Shown here one piece after another: positions 10,604 through 22,400 of a stretch of 64,000 nucleotides of DNA (position 1 is its first letter; each line of letters starts with the position of its first letter). Origin of the DNA: Cichorium intybus (Eukaryota; Streptophyta; Magnoliopsida; Asterales; Asteraceae); contig JAKNSD010000077.1 of the NCBI GenBank assembly GCA_023525715.1, forward strand, positions 62,001 to 126,000. Direction: 5' to 3'. The notes under the pieces are model-generated. The model searched no databases. It saw only the letters and a list, made by a program, of their open reading frames with translations, and was not told where the DNA came from. The position numbers and the translations under genes were made by a program.

Positions 10604-11125
10604 TGTTGGGTGTTGAAATAAGAGAATAGATGAACTAAGATAGATATTGAATCAATAACACAATCAATCACACAATGATAATGCAACAAAGCTAACTGAA
10701 CAATGTGATTTGAATAACTTGTGCCGAATGCTTGATTAGAACTTTGGTTTTACAATTGGGTTTTCTATTTTGCAAACATACAATTCTTGTAATCTAAACT
10801 TGTAGTCTCGCACTAGACATGGTATGGTATCACTGATATTTATACTGAATCAGTGATACCAATAGTACAACTTTTAAAGAGAATATCCTATCAGTGTACT
10901 AGCCAATATGATAGAAGATTCATGCAACACGTATTGTACTATACGCGTGCACACAAAAGACAAGATGACAGTCTGTGAAGTCTTCGGATCCTCTATGCAT
11001 AGCACTTCGGAGTCTTTAGACTTCGGTGTCTTCTCTTGTTTATTCACTTTGGGGTTTTCTTATATAATGGACTTCATGGGCGGGACTTCGGATATGTCAG
11101 CACTTCATCACAAATGTTCTCAACA
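10604..11125 (-). repeat. 5' LTR of element S
   Basis: On the plus strand it opens TGTTGGG and, by my best reading, closes ...TCTCAACA at 11125, giving a 522-bp LTR with TG/CA ends. A TATATAA-type TATA candidate lies near 11060-11066 on the minus strand. CTTCGG words occur on both sides of it (about 10983, 11005, 11022, 11085). The outer edge is inferred because the partner LTR lies outside the window. Confidence 0.65.
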
Positions 11126-13088
11126 TAGAGAACCATAACTTGCACATAGACGTATTCAGGAATAAGATAAGGAACCAATTAAGGATTTTCAGACGCTTCG
11201 AAAATTATGACATCTTGATTCTCTTTTGTTGTTGTGACTTCTTTTTGTCGTGTTGGTCTTCAAGTGCCAAACCACAGCAAAAAAACAACCAAATAGAATC
11301 AATTAGTGACATTCTTCCAAAACATCGATAGATCGTAAGCTCTAAGATCATTGTCGAAGTTATCTGATGGCTTCTCATGATCAATGTTACAGTGTAGGTT
11401 TGTGTGCAAGTTATGGCGATCTATAATATCCAATGATAGATTATTTCGGCAAATCTCATCCCAGTTTGCAACATTGACGATGCACGTCATTAATTAATTT
11501 TAGTAATGTGTGAAAAATAAGTCTCGAGTGTTGTCCTCTTTATTATGTGTTGTATGATGGCTCCGCTAATGTCCTAGGGACTTTATTATGCGTTGAAACA
11601 TCCTCTGATGTCTGTTTAGATCGCCGGTTCTTGCTATAGATTGTTATATTATATTTTACGAGGGTGATACACTGTATTTTGGAACCCTAATACTCGAAGA
11701 TCAACTAGATTACCTTGTTATGTTATTACTGTCGGATACTACTAATATGAATTGTATGGTTATGGAAACGATGAGATTAGCAATATATAACAAATGTTGC
11801 CGGGATATGTTGCTTTTTCAAAGATGGAGCCAAGTATGCTAACAAGGCGCAATATACTCACCGGAAACCGGAAATTCAAACAAAATTAGTGATCTTCATA
11901 ATGGTTTTCATTTGAATGTTTGGGTCAAGTTTTCAAGTTGAGCCATTAATTGGGTGGCTATTTGATATTTTGGGTCTTCTCAATTTCGTCTCAATTCTGA
12001 AACCCAAATTTGAGGAAATGGGGATTAGACGTGACATGTCGAGTATGTTGAATGAGCTAAGTTCTTTGGAAAAATCATTGAGTCGGAGTTTGGATTCCCT
12101 TTCAATCTTTGCACCAAAATTGGGTAACAATTTCATCTAAATTCTGAAACCCAAATTTGTAACATCTCTGATCTATCAAATATGATTGTGTGTAAATCAA
12201 TTGTTTGTTTATTTTTATTTCCATGTATCAAATGTGATTTTGCATAGATAATGTTATTAATATTAGATTATTTATATTACTTATATTAGTACTATATTGG
12301 ATAAAAAAATTCGAAATAATAAAATGGATCATAGTACTCTTCTTAAAGTGGAGACTCGTGAGGACACCTTAAAAAATTGAAAAAAAATAAACAAAAAATA
12401 TAAATAATAAAATGGATCATAATACTATATTGGATAAAAAAATTCGAAAAAAAACTTTTGGATCATTATTTTTTTTATAATGAAACAATGATCCACAAAA
12501 TAAAAAATTTTGTGGATCATTGCTGTTTTTCAATGATCCAATTTTTTTTTCCAATTTTTTTTATAATGATATAGTATTAGTCTCGATTTTATGATTTGTA
12601 ATTTTTTTATATTTTTTTTCAATTTTTTTAAGGTGTCCTTACGAGTCCTCACCGAAAAAAGAGTCCTCGCCGGAACGGGACCCTATATACATATGCGATC
12701 GGGTGAGGACTCTTCTTAAAAAAAATGGTTCCCAAACCTAATTTTGTAGCATCTCCAATGGTATCAAGTATCAACCGTCAAATAAGATTCTCCATAAAAT
12801 AAAATGGTTCTTTATATTTATTTTTTACATACATTTTTTACATGTATCAATATGATTCTGCATGACATTTTGGTTCTTTGTACCATGTTTCCTAGCTCCT
12901 GGTGGGTTCCTTTTTGTATATATATCTTGTCGTTCTAAAAGAAGTAAATTGTATGTTTGAAATGGTGTTATGGTGTTTGGATATGCTTTAGCTAGTTCAC
13001 ATTGCAATCAACGCTTATAATGGTGTTGAATGTTTGTCGAATATGAGTATTTAAGAAAGTAATATACATGATAAAGGGTATAAGTGAT
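11126..13088. other. Gene-free AT-rich segment
   Basis: No coding signal, RNA gene or LTR terminus that I trust. A short phrase (TTCTGAAACCCAAATTTG) occurs twice, near 11996 and 12143. The foldback element at 12335-12665 is listed separately. Confidence 0.5.
12335..12665. mobile_element. Foldback or MITE-like element with nested palindrome
   Basis: The left arm (about 12335-12405) and right arm (about 12598-12665) are inverted copies around GACTCGTGAGGACACCTT and AAGGTGTCCTTACGAGTC, followed by A/T-rich runs. At the centre is a second perfect palindrome with 16-base arms (12486-12501 and 12507-12522) around a 5-base A loop. The whole unit could fold into one long hairpin. No target duplication is obvious, and the phrase GTGAGGACTCTTCTTAAA recurs just outside near 12702. 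It may be a non-autonomous DNA transposon or a small-RNA-producing hairpin. Confidence 0.6.
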
Positions 13089-13111
13089 NNNNNNNNNNNN
13101 NNNNNNNNNNN
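13089..13111. other. Assembly gap (23 N)
   Basis: A run of 23 N bases. The real distance across it is unknown, and the LTR-like fragment to its right may extend into it. Confidence 1.
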
Positions 13112-13915
13112 ATCTTTGAGTTATGATTTACTATTGTCAGACTTGACATAAAACCCCACCCAAAAATTGGTTTACAAGCTAGAAAAGGAAGGGTTTATAC
13201 TTTAGATTGGCTAGGAACTTCAAGTATATGATCAATCTTCAAGAACAAGCATCTATTCTTCTTGCAATCCATAAAAATCGCCATCCTCTTCCCTCCCCCT
13301 CTTTAAACTTGCGATTCTAGCTAAAATGGGGAAAATCCCCAACAAAACCTTACATCTATCAAGATTTTGCAACAATAGTCCCCATAATTTGATCTTTCTT
13401 CACCCAACATCCAAAAGTCCACTATTCTTATTAGAAGTCTCCATATTCATACTTATGCTACAAATATAAATATTTATTTCACTTGATTCATTGTCTAGGT
13501 CAACACTAACCCTTAGTTTTCCCAAATTGACACAAACGGCCACTTTCACTAATTTCTTTACAATTTAGGTCATTAATATTAATTGAGGAATTATTTGACC
13601 TAATATAAACTCTACATAAATTCCTTCATAATATCTTCAAATCTTCAAAATCTATGACCAGTCAAATCTACTTAGGGTAAGTTTGGCCAGATTGACAGTT
13701 TTGGTCCTTATGACAAAATTTCTCATCTTTGGTTTAAAAATAGATTTTAAAACTTCATATCGTCCTTTAAAACTTTATTTGGCTCATTGATTCACAATAT
13801 AAAAATATAATAAAATATTACATTTATTTATTTATTTGTTTTCTTTATTTACAAAATAAATTTTAGTTTGTCGGTTTAAGCCCAAAACTCCTAGGTCCAA
13901 AACACAGATGTTACA
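13112..13915 (-). repeat. Probable truncated LTR fragment
   Basis: The right edge reads, on the minus strand, TGTAACATCTG, a common start of plant Gypsy LTRs (compare solo LTR B, which starts TGTAACATCCC). The other edge is lost at the assembly gap. No genes are visible. This call rests on the terminus only. Confidence 0.3.
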
Positions 13916-14558
13916 CCAACACTCCAGACTGTCGACAGAAACCGTTGAATCATCGTCGGAAACAACCAGATTGCCGCCAGAGACCGCCGACTCCCCTTAT
14001 TCCTTATTCTTTCCCAATTCTATGCATTCTCATTTACAAAAAGCCTAAAATAAACATATTTGAGGAAAGTTTTTGATGATTTACCAAATCGAAATATTTA
14101 ATGAGCAGTTCGAGGCAAGGAAGAGATTCCAGTTCAAACATTAAAATCACAACTACAACGGTTGACGTCCCCGACTATACGAAAGTTATGATAACATATG
14201 CACTATGCTGGTGTGCTTACAGACGGAGAGATAAAACCCGGGCATTACGGCGATGGTTTAGCGGCACGGTGGTAGCGGTGGATGTAAGACCCATTTTCAA
14301 ATTGAGATGCTTTATAAGGTAAGTAGAGTTATTACCTTATAGTCGGTGTGATTCTAGCTATGAGTTTGCTTAGCGTAAATGTATGTCGATCCTTGTGATT
14401 GCCTTTGAGTTATGAGTTATTGATGAGTGAGAAGAGGTTGGAATCCCTCTTATGTACTAATCTTGGTTTAATTAAGATTAGTTAAGTTGTTATATGTGTT
14501 AGTGTGGTTAGAGGACCTTTTGGGAGAAGTTTGAGTTTGAAAAATGCCAAAAGGAACC

Positions 14559-14669
14559 AACCCGGGTCGTGTAATAAAACCTGGACAGTGCTGTATCTAC
14601 TGAACAAACAGAATAAACGCGGGTCGTGTTCCTTAACCCGGGTCGGGTTTCGCCTGCAACCCCTTTAAA
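14559..14669 (+). promoter_or_regulatory. LTR E promoter: three ACCCGGGTCG-type words then TATA-like box
   Basis: AACCCGGGTCGTGT (14559-14572), ACGCGGGTCGTGTT (14617-14630) and AACCCGGGTCGGGTT (14635-14649) precede TTTAAAT (14663-14669). Two of the words contain the palindrome ACCCGGGT. The layout suggests an upstream activating region of the LTR promoter. Confidence 0.5.
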
Positions 14670-15192
14670 TGTGCAGCAAACCTATTTCGAGGAAAAACAT
14701 TTCATTTTCGATTTTGAGAGCTACAAATGGCGATTTTGAGTGAAATGAAGCCTGGAGGTTCGTGGGGAAACATGTAGAAGCGTGAATCTAACCCCGTAAT
14801 GTGTTCTTGCTTCCTAATTCGTCGAGGTGAATATCTCTCAGTTTTGGGGGTTTCAACCCCTAGTTTCCAGTTTTCGTGATTTAGCTATAAATTGTAAAAT
14901 ATGTTGTTAGTTGATTTTTAGTGGATGCCTTTTGAGTTATTGGTGTGATTATTGTCGAGTTTCTACGGTTGAAATGAGTAGAAACGCAGATTTGGGGGTT
15001 TCGGTAAATATAAAGTTGATATTTACCGTTTATACTCCTTTTTCCTCTTTGGATTTATACATCCTTGAGATAGATGTTATTGAGATGATTGTAGATAGTG
15101 GAGAATTGATTTAAACTATGGTGATATAACCAAGTCTAGCAAACAGGAGTCCGATACGAGTAAATTGAGGGTTCCACATACTAAGCCGATAT

Positions 15193-15717
15193 CAGGTGAG
15201 TACTTTTGAATATTTGAGTAAGAGTTATACCTTGTTATATATATGTTGTACATATATGTGTGTTATGTTGATATTGTGATAGCTTAGAGTTAGAGTGGTT
15301 TTGTTATCCGTGGATAACAAGAGACGAGTTAAATTCTATATTTGAGTATACGAGTAGGGTGTATGCTAAAATGAGTGTGTTAGAGAGTCTTTGAGTTTGA
15401 ATGCTACAACCATGATGGTTGTTATAATTGAATATAATTGATTATGAAATGAGTATATACGAGAGTGTGTGATTGAGTTTTTGAGTAGTATCAGTTGTGA
15501 TACTTATTATTGAGTTGATGTTGCTAATAATTAGCTGGTGTTTGTAAAGCTAATATGTTTGCAGGTTTCAAAGTTAAGAGAAGGTGAATAATTGCTAATG
15601 AGATTAGCAAAGGAGAATGACGAGATTATGTATATTGAGTTAGATTCATGGAGGGTGATTGAGATTACTCACTAAGCTTTTTATAAGCTTACACTTGAGT
15701 GTTATGTTGTTTTGTAG
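15193..15717 (+). other. Apparent intron in LTR E
   Basis: A donor-like CAG/GTGAGTAC lies at 15193-15203 (intron from 15196). The box GATTACTCACTAAG starts at 15663, and the acceptor TTTTGTAG ends at 15717, 45 nt after the ACTCAC core. Seven bases of donor and box (GTGAGTA/TACTCAC) are complementary. Splicing is inferred, not shown. Confidence 0.4.
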
Positions 15718-15962
15718 GTATCTGTAGCTGTGATAGGGGAAGATATGTGATAAAGAAAGACAGACAAGTTTAGAGTCTGTCCTTTAGTCGTGTTAGATTT
15801 TATTTGTAATGTCTGGTCGGATTTATAAGGACTTTTTGTGTAATTAATTATGTTGATTCATCTTGTTTCCGTGGTTTGAGTACAAGTATACCCATTTTTA
15901 ATGTGTTATTGTTTGAAAATTTTTGGGTGTACTTCGTATGAGAAACCGGGTGTTAGGGTGGA

Positions 15963-16230
15963 ATGTGGTTACGAAGGTGGATCTTGGTGACAATGGCGTT
16001 GAGTGGGTGTGGCAGAGCTGGGTTGAGGGTTCTTCACCTCCGTCGATCCTCTCTTTATTTGCAGAGAGATAGAGACCGAGCATTATGGCGATGGTTTAGT
16101 GGCATGGTGGTAGCGATGGAATGTGGTTACGAGGGTGGATGTTGGTGACAATGGCGTTGAGTGGGTGTGGCAGAGCTGAGTTGAGGGTTCTTCACCTCCG
16201 TCGATCCTCTCTTTCTTTATGGTTCCCGCC
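15963..16230. repeat. Tandem duplication, period about 158 bp
   Basis: ATGTGGTTACGA... at 15963 recurs at 16121 with few differences through the TCACCTCCGTCGATCC region. A third partial copy lies left of LTR E at about 14227-14282, so the array predates the LTR insertion. It has no coding signal. Confidence 0.75.
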
Positions 16231-16259
16231 TGAACTGCCTGGATGAAGCCAAAACTGAA

Positions 16260-17512
16260 GATGATCCTCTCTTACAAATAGGGAAGATGGGAGGTTTGTT
16301 TTATTCTCTTTCTCTTTAGTTCCATTTGCTACATTATCGATTTTGGTTTTGGATTTAAGTTGAAGATTTAATATTGGTTTTGTATTTTGCTCAATCGATT
16401 TGTTTTTTGTCAATCGATTTTGGTTTTGGATTTGACTAACAAGATTGATATTGGTTCTGGGATTTGAATTACAAGTTTGATTTTAGATGTGTTTCAGATT
16501 TTTAGTTGAACATTAGGTTGCTTTGTGTTGAGTTTCGGGTGATTTCTATTGCACTAGATTTGTTACCAGAGATGATGACCGGAGTGATGTCGTAGTTTTC
16601 ATCCGTTTGGGGAAGGAATAGGATTAAGGTGGAATGGGTCCCATTTCAAATATTATATTTAATAATTTATTATTTAATAATAATTGAAATAGTAAAAAAG
16701 AATTAACAAAATAAAAATATACTATGAAGGGCAAAGTAGTAATTTTGCATATGGAAAGGACAAAACACCCAACAAAAAAGATGATAGGAACTATTCGTTT
16801 TAAAAAAACAAATTAAGAACCAAATACGCAAAATACCCTTATCACAAGTAACATACTTGTAATTTTCTCTAATAGTGTATAAAGATTCTTTCTTGGAGAG
16901 TGTCAAATGTTTTAGTTTAATGAGATGGATCAGGACCCGGTGCGTATTGACGACATCAATCATCATGGAACGTCATGTGTTCAATTATTTTACTTTTTTT
17001 TTGATATAAAGTTTTCATTGGTGAGTGTTTAGTGGTTAGATTAGTATAAACTAATCATGAAATATGAGATATTAACGATAAGCATGTAACACGAGTATCC
17101 TGCTGAAAATGATTGAGATATTTTCATCAAGCTACCTCAGTTTGACTTTTTAAACTGAGCTCGAGACCGTGCCAAAAACACTTATCATCGACCTTCTAAA
17201 ACAAATTGAAATGAAACTTAGATCATTCATATAAGTATAATGCTTTTCTAAGTGCGAGACGTTAGTTTTTTAGTTTTTCCAATCAACTCCACGTCAATGC
17301 AATATGAAAAATATTTAAAAAATGAACCTATTAACATATTTACAATTCTTATTTATATATTTTTAGCAATTAAAATTTTAGACTAACTATTCAATTATTA
17401 ATATTTACATATTAATTTGCTATGTAATTTATAAAAAGACAATAAAGAGTTAACGTCTTTTATATTTTGGTAAGTTAATATAATAAAAGTTAATATTAAA
17501 TATAAATGTTTC

Positions 17513-17515
<3 letters not shown>
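16260..17515. other. Gene-free AT-rich segment
   Basis: I see no gene, LTR terminus or RNA gene in this stretch. It ends in the first (TA)n array. Confidence 0.5.

Positions 17516-17604
<89 letters not shown>
17516..17604. repeat. (TA)n array
   Basis: About 89 bases of pure TA. It flanks the MITE-like unit on the left. Confidence 0.98.
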
Positions 17605-17609
<5 letters not shown>

Positions 17610-17831
17610 GTTATTTTAAAACTCGTAATTATTGTGTGACTGTGTGGACCAATCAGAATTCAGGAAAAAGTTAGTTATCAAAATTATAGGAGCAGTTACC
17701 GGATTTATAGGAGTTTATTTATTTAAAATTAAATGATTTATATGTCAATTACTATTATACCCTGTCCGGATTTAAAATGATTGGTCCATATTTAGTTACA
17801 AGGTAACACAATATTTATTTAGATACATTTG

Positions 17832-17837
<6 letters not shown>
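17605..17837. mobile_element. MITE-like unit inserted in (TA)n
   Basis: 233 bp of non-TA sequence with (TA)n on both sides. It has a subterminal inverted repeat: ATTGTGT (17631-17637) and TGGACCAATCA (17645-17655) answer to TGATTGGTCCA (17778-17788) and ACACAAT (17806-17812). No ORF. Rice Micron elements are a known case of small elements inserted in (TA)n; I do not claim family identity. Confidence 0.55.

Positions 17838-17910
<73 letters not shown>
17838..17910. repeat. (TA)n array at the outer end of Copia-B
   Basis: About 73 bases of TA directly abutting the 3' LTR end of Copia-B. Its partner at the other end of the element is also (TA)n (55387 onward). Confidence 0.95.
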
Positions 17911-17916
<6 letters not shown>

Positions 17917-18631
17917 GGTTTTATGCAAAACAATAAAATGAAACCCTAAGTTCACATGCAACCTAATTTGGATCTATGTTTTCACTATTTGAACATATAA
18001 TTAAATACCTAAGGCCAATCGAAAATTACTAAAAAGAATATAAAAGAAAAACTAACATTTAGTTGATTTATTGAAAACTTTGCACCACAAATGTCGTGTC
18101 TCATATGGAATCACACCCAGTAGCAAGAAGTCGAAAATTCAAAGAGAGAAGAGTGAAGTTGGCGCAGAATAATGGGAGCCAAGTGCTCCTATTTATAGCC
18201 TCCAGGTGGTTACAAGATAAACCTTTTTGAATTCAAATCAAGATAAACCTTTTATCTTTTAATTCAAACTCTATTTATCTTATATATTATTTTCGAAATC
18301 AAGGATTATCCCATCCTTGAATTCGCCAACCACCCAGCTGCCAAATCTGTCACTACTCAACTATTAAATAATTACAATTCAGCCCCTGCACCTTTAATTA
18401 ATTCAATTAATCACCAAATTAATTCAATTAATTCTAGATTAATTTCTAATTAATTAATACTATTTATTTTATTTATATTGATTTATTAATCACATAATAA
18501 ATCAATCTCTCTCTCTTCTGGTTTTTCTGTCAAACTTCTAGCTATGAGGGCAAACCAAATGGACTTTGCTACTATCAATAAGGTAAATACAAATTATTAG
18601 TCATGACTTAGACACCTAATCCAATAGTCTC
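17911..18631 (-). repeat. 3' LTR of Copia-B
   Basis: About 720 bp, matching the 5' LTR at 54657-55386 with scattered differences, and Copia-C's LTR in inverted orientation. The outer terminus is degraded (AAATAGG instead of TGATAGG). The inner edge reads CTATTGGATTAGG on the minus strand where intact copies have TGTTGGATTAGG. A TATA box (CTATAAATAGG on the minus strand) is at about 18188-18198. Confidence 0.85.
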
Positions 18632-19496
18632 CCACTTGGATAAGTCTATGACTATAATTGTCAGTTTACCTTCTAATTGATCCGCAAATTGTAGCTTCCA
18701 AAAAGCCGCTGCCGAACTCTGACCCAGTCAGTTCTGTCCATAGATAAGTGATCATATGATCCTCCGTCCAACAAGATATTTTCCGGACTTGAGACATGGA
18801 TTAAGATCAATCTCAGTCCGATACTCTGTTTCCCGATTTCTGATTTGCATATGACATAAGACTTCTAATTGAACACATCAATTCAGTCCTGGTTGGCCTT
18901 TCAGTCAACTTCAAAATCATCGAGAGGCCTACAAATATCTGTTTTCCCATCAGGGTTAACGAACAAATAAGCTTTGACTCATATGATTATATCTTTTACC
19001 AGTCAAATCGCTCACAACAACACGTTTTATAACATCGAGTTACCGATGCGTTTTTGTATTATCAATAAACAATTGCCTTGCAAATTATAACTCATATGTC
19101 TCTGCTTCAAGATCATAAGATTTTATCGTCTCAAAATTGCTCGTGATATAATCCATGAAGCGATTCTTTGAGCGTGGGTTTATCTAATACTCAAATCTCC
19201 ATTTTCTAAGTACTCATGAGCGTTGCAGCAATGTCGTTGCTATGTCTAACTCCTTAGACAGTCTACAATCCAATTCATGATAGTCTTGATTCACTACTTA
19301 CTTCCTAAACTATGAGCGACTTTGGATATTTGAATAATCACATTATTCGGGAAGTAAAACATGCAAAAATTGAAACACAATTGACAACTAGCAGTACACA
19401 ATACTTATAAATAATTCTCTATTATTAAATCACCAAAGTCAATTACATTTACATTGTTACAAGTTTCAGATAACTATCTAATTACTAAAAACTAAC
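18632..19496 (-). other. Copia-B 3' untranslated region and polypurine tract
   Basis: Directly inside the 3' LTR the minus strand reads AAGTGGGAGA, a polypurine tract that would prime plus-strand DNA. The rest up to the pol end is non-coding, with no gene. Confidence 0.65.
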
Positions 19497-22400
19497 ATCA
19501 TCTCTCAATCCAATACTCCTAGCATGCTGATTGTGCTTGATCCTACTCAATGCCTTTGTCAAGGGATCTGCAGGATTCTCTTCAGATGATACCTTCTTAA
19601 CAATGAGGTGACCTTATTCTACCCTATGCCTGATGTAGTGGTACTTTCTGTCGATATGTCTGGACTTTCCATGATCTCTCGGTTCTTTTGTCAAAGCAAC
19701 CGCTCCTTCGTTATCGTAGAAAAGTTTCATAGGCTCCTGAATGGTCGGGACTACACCGAGGTCACCAATGAAGTTCTTCAGCCAAGCCGCTTCCTTTGAT
19801 GCTTCACTTGTAGCTATGTACTCTGATTCGCACGTAGAATCAGCCACCTTCTCTTGCTTGGAACTCTTCCAAGTAACCACTACTCCATTTAAAAGAAATA
19901 CCCAACCTGACTGAGACCGACCGTTGTCTCTATCTGTCTGGAAGCTGGCGTCAGTGTACCCGCTAACTCTCAATGTATCACTGCCACCAAGGACTAGAAC
20001 CATGTCCTTCGTCCTTCGCAAATACTTGAGAATATTCTTTACAGCTATCCAATGAGCTCTGCCAGGGTTTCCCTGATAACGACTGACCATGCTCAAAGTA
20101 AAGGACACGTCAGGGCGAGTACATGTCATAACGTACATGATAGACCCTACCGCCGAAGTGTAAGGTACCCGACTCATGTAAGTTATCTCTTCATCTGTAC
20201 TTGGGCTTTGAGTCTTACTCAATTCTGCATTGCTCTGGATAGGCAACTCTCCCTTCTTGGAATTTTCTATACTAAACCTCTTTAGTACCTTATCCAAGTA
20301 TGTACTTTGACTAGGTCCAATTAGTCTCTTCTTTCTATCTCTCAATATCCTTATCCCGAGAATATAGGCTGCTTCTCCAAGGTCTTTCATGGCGAAACAC
20401 TTTCCAAGCCAAGACTTAACATCTTGTAAAGTTGGAATGTCGTTTCCCATGAGCAATATGTCATCGACATACAGCACCATAAAAGTGACTATACTCCCAC
20501 TAACCTTGACATACGCGCAGGACTCATCTTCGCTCCTAGAGAAACCAAACTCTTTGACTTTTTCATGGAAGCAAAGATTCCAGCTGCGAGAAGCTTGTTT
20601 CAATCCGTAGATTGATTTCTCAAGCTTACACACCTTATTAGGATACTTTGCGTCCACAAAACCCTCTGGTTGATTCATGTAAACATCCTCAGCCAACTTC
20701 CCGTTAAGGAAAGCGGTTTTGACATCCATCTGCCAAATTTCATAGTCATGAAACGTAGCTATGGCGAGCATTATCCTAATGGACTTTATCTTAGCCACTG
20801 GTGAGAAGGTCTCATCATAGACAACCCCTGGGGTTTGAGTAAAGCCCTTCGTTACCAGTCGAGCCTTAAAGGTGTATACCTTTCCATCCATGTCGGTCTT
20901 CTTCTTGAAGATCCATTTGCACCCCCTGTCTTTCGACCTGGTACATTGTCAACCAAATTCCAAACATGGTTGTCATACATGGACTTGATCTCGCTGTCCA
21001 TTGCCTCTTTCCATTTAGCAGCCTCAGGGCCTGCCACTGCTTCCTTGTAGCTACCTGGCTCATCCAAATTTACAAGTGTCCTATCACTGACAAACGTGTC
21101 ACCATACATAGTTATACGGAATCCATAAAACATTGGTGGCTTGCTAACTCTACTGGAGCGTCTAAGAGGTAACGAATTATTTGTCGGACCAGCAGGAACT
21201 TTTTCCTATTGTTGGGTGCTAGTTTCTTCTAAGGTTCCATCATTGGATGACTCTTGAATTTTTTCAAGGTCAACGGTACTCCCATTGTCATCTTTGAATA
21301 TGAGCTCTCTCTTTCTCGGAAGACTCCTCGTCGTGCTACAAAGACCACATCCTCGCTCGGTATGTAGAACAGGTATCCAAAAGAATGTTTTGGGTATCCA
21401 ATGAATATACACCTCTCACTTCTAGCTTCAAGTTTTTCTTGAGTCTCTCGTCTTACAAAAGCCTCATAACCCCAGACTTTGATATCTGCTAACGAGGGAA
21501 CTTTCCATGTCTACATTTCATGAGGTGTTTTGGAAACCTTTTTAGCAGGGACAAGGTTGAGGATGTGGGCGGCAGTCTCTAAGGCATACCCCTAGAAGTG
21601 GATAGGAAGAGAAGCTCGACTCATCATGGAACGAACCATGTCTAACAGGGTTCGGTTACGCCTTTCAGCAACGCCGTTCAACTGTGGCGTTCTAAGAGGT
21701 GTCAACTGTGAAACAATTCCACATTCCTTAAGATAGTCAAAGAACTCAATACTAAGATACTCACTGCCTCTATCAGATCTAAACATCTTTATCTTCCTGC
21801 CTAATTGATTCTCCACTTCATTCTTGAACTCTTTGAATTTTTCAAAAGTTTCTGACTTATGCTTGATTAAGTAGATATACCCATATCTGCTATAATCATC
21901 AGTAAAAGTCACGTAAAACCGATTGGCATCCCTTGTGGTTGATCTGAAGGGTCCACACACATCTGTGTGTATGATATCCAATATACCTTCACATCTTTCA
22001 CAAGTCCCTATGAAAGGTGATTTTGGCATCTTGCCCGAAAGACAAGATTCACATACATCATCCGACTTGAGATCGAATGATTCTAATACTCCATCCTTTT
22101 ATAGTTGGGTGATGCGTTTCTTGTTGATGTGTCCAAGACGACAATGCCACAACCATGCCTAGTCTATACCATTAGAAGAATCAATCTGTAATACACTATT
22201 GCCTAAATTGTCTGCACAAGTTACAGTTTCATAGACACCATCTTAAGGTAAAGCTTCAAAAACAAAGACACCATTCTTATATACGGAAATTGAACCATTC
22301 AAATTATTGAAAGAATACTTAAAAACCTTTTTTAAACAATGCATGAAAAGAAATAATGTTTCGTGCCATATCTGGCGAGTAGCAACAACTTAAAAGATCT

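Larger units (their letters stand above)
1..11125 (-). mobile_element. Sirevirus-like Copia retrotransposon S (3' end outside window)
   Basis: On the minus strand the order is 5' LTR (10604-11125), tRNA-iMet primer site, gag, long extra coding region, protease-integrase-RT-RNase H, a 2.1-kb spacer and a further ORF that leaves the window. Protease-integrase-RT order is Copia. The large gag, the long spacer after pol and the extra downstream ORF are the Sirevirus (SIRE/Opie) layout, which is family knowledge. The 3' LTR is not in the window, so no target duplication can be checked. Frameshifts in gag and pol show that the copy is not autonomous. CTTCGG/CCGAAG words run through the whole element. 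Confidence 0.8.
14283..15957 (+). repeat. Solo LTR E in a tandem repeat
   Basis: A 1.67-kb LTR-like unit starts TGTAAGACCC and ends ...GGGTGTTAGG, and is flanked by the direct repeat GTGGA (14278-14282 and 15958-15962). The site is independently defined. The sequence left of it (from about 14227) and right of it match a neighbouring uninterrupted copy at about 16064-16130 once the insert is removed. Inside are GC-rich repeated words, a TATA-like box and apparent splice signals. No internal region or second LTR remains, so it probably arose by LTR-LTR recombination. Confidence 0.75.

Noticed and set aside
11126..13088. Short ORFs (63-74 codons) as possible host genes
   Set aside because: No homology that I recognise, no promoter or splice signals, and similar frames on both strands.
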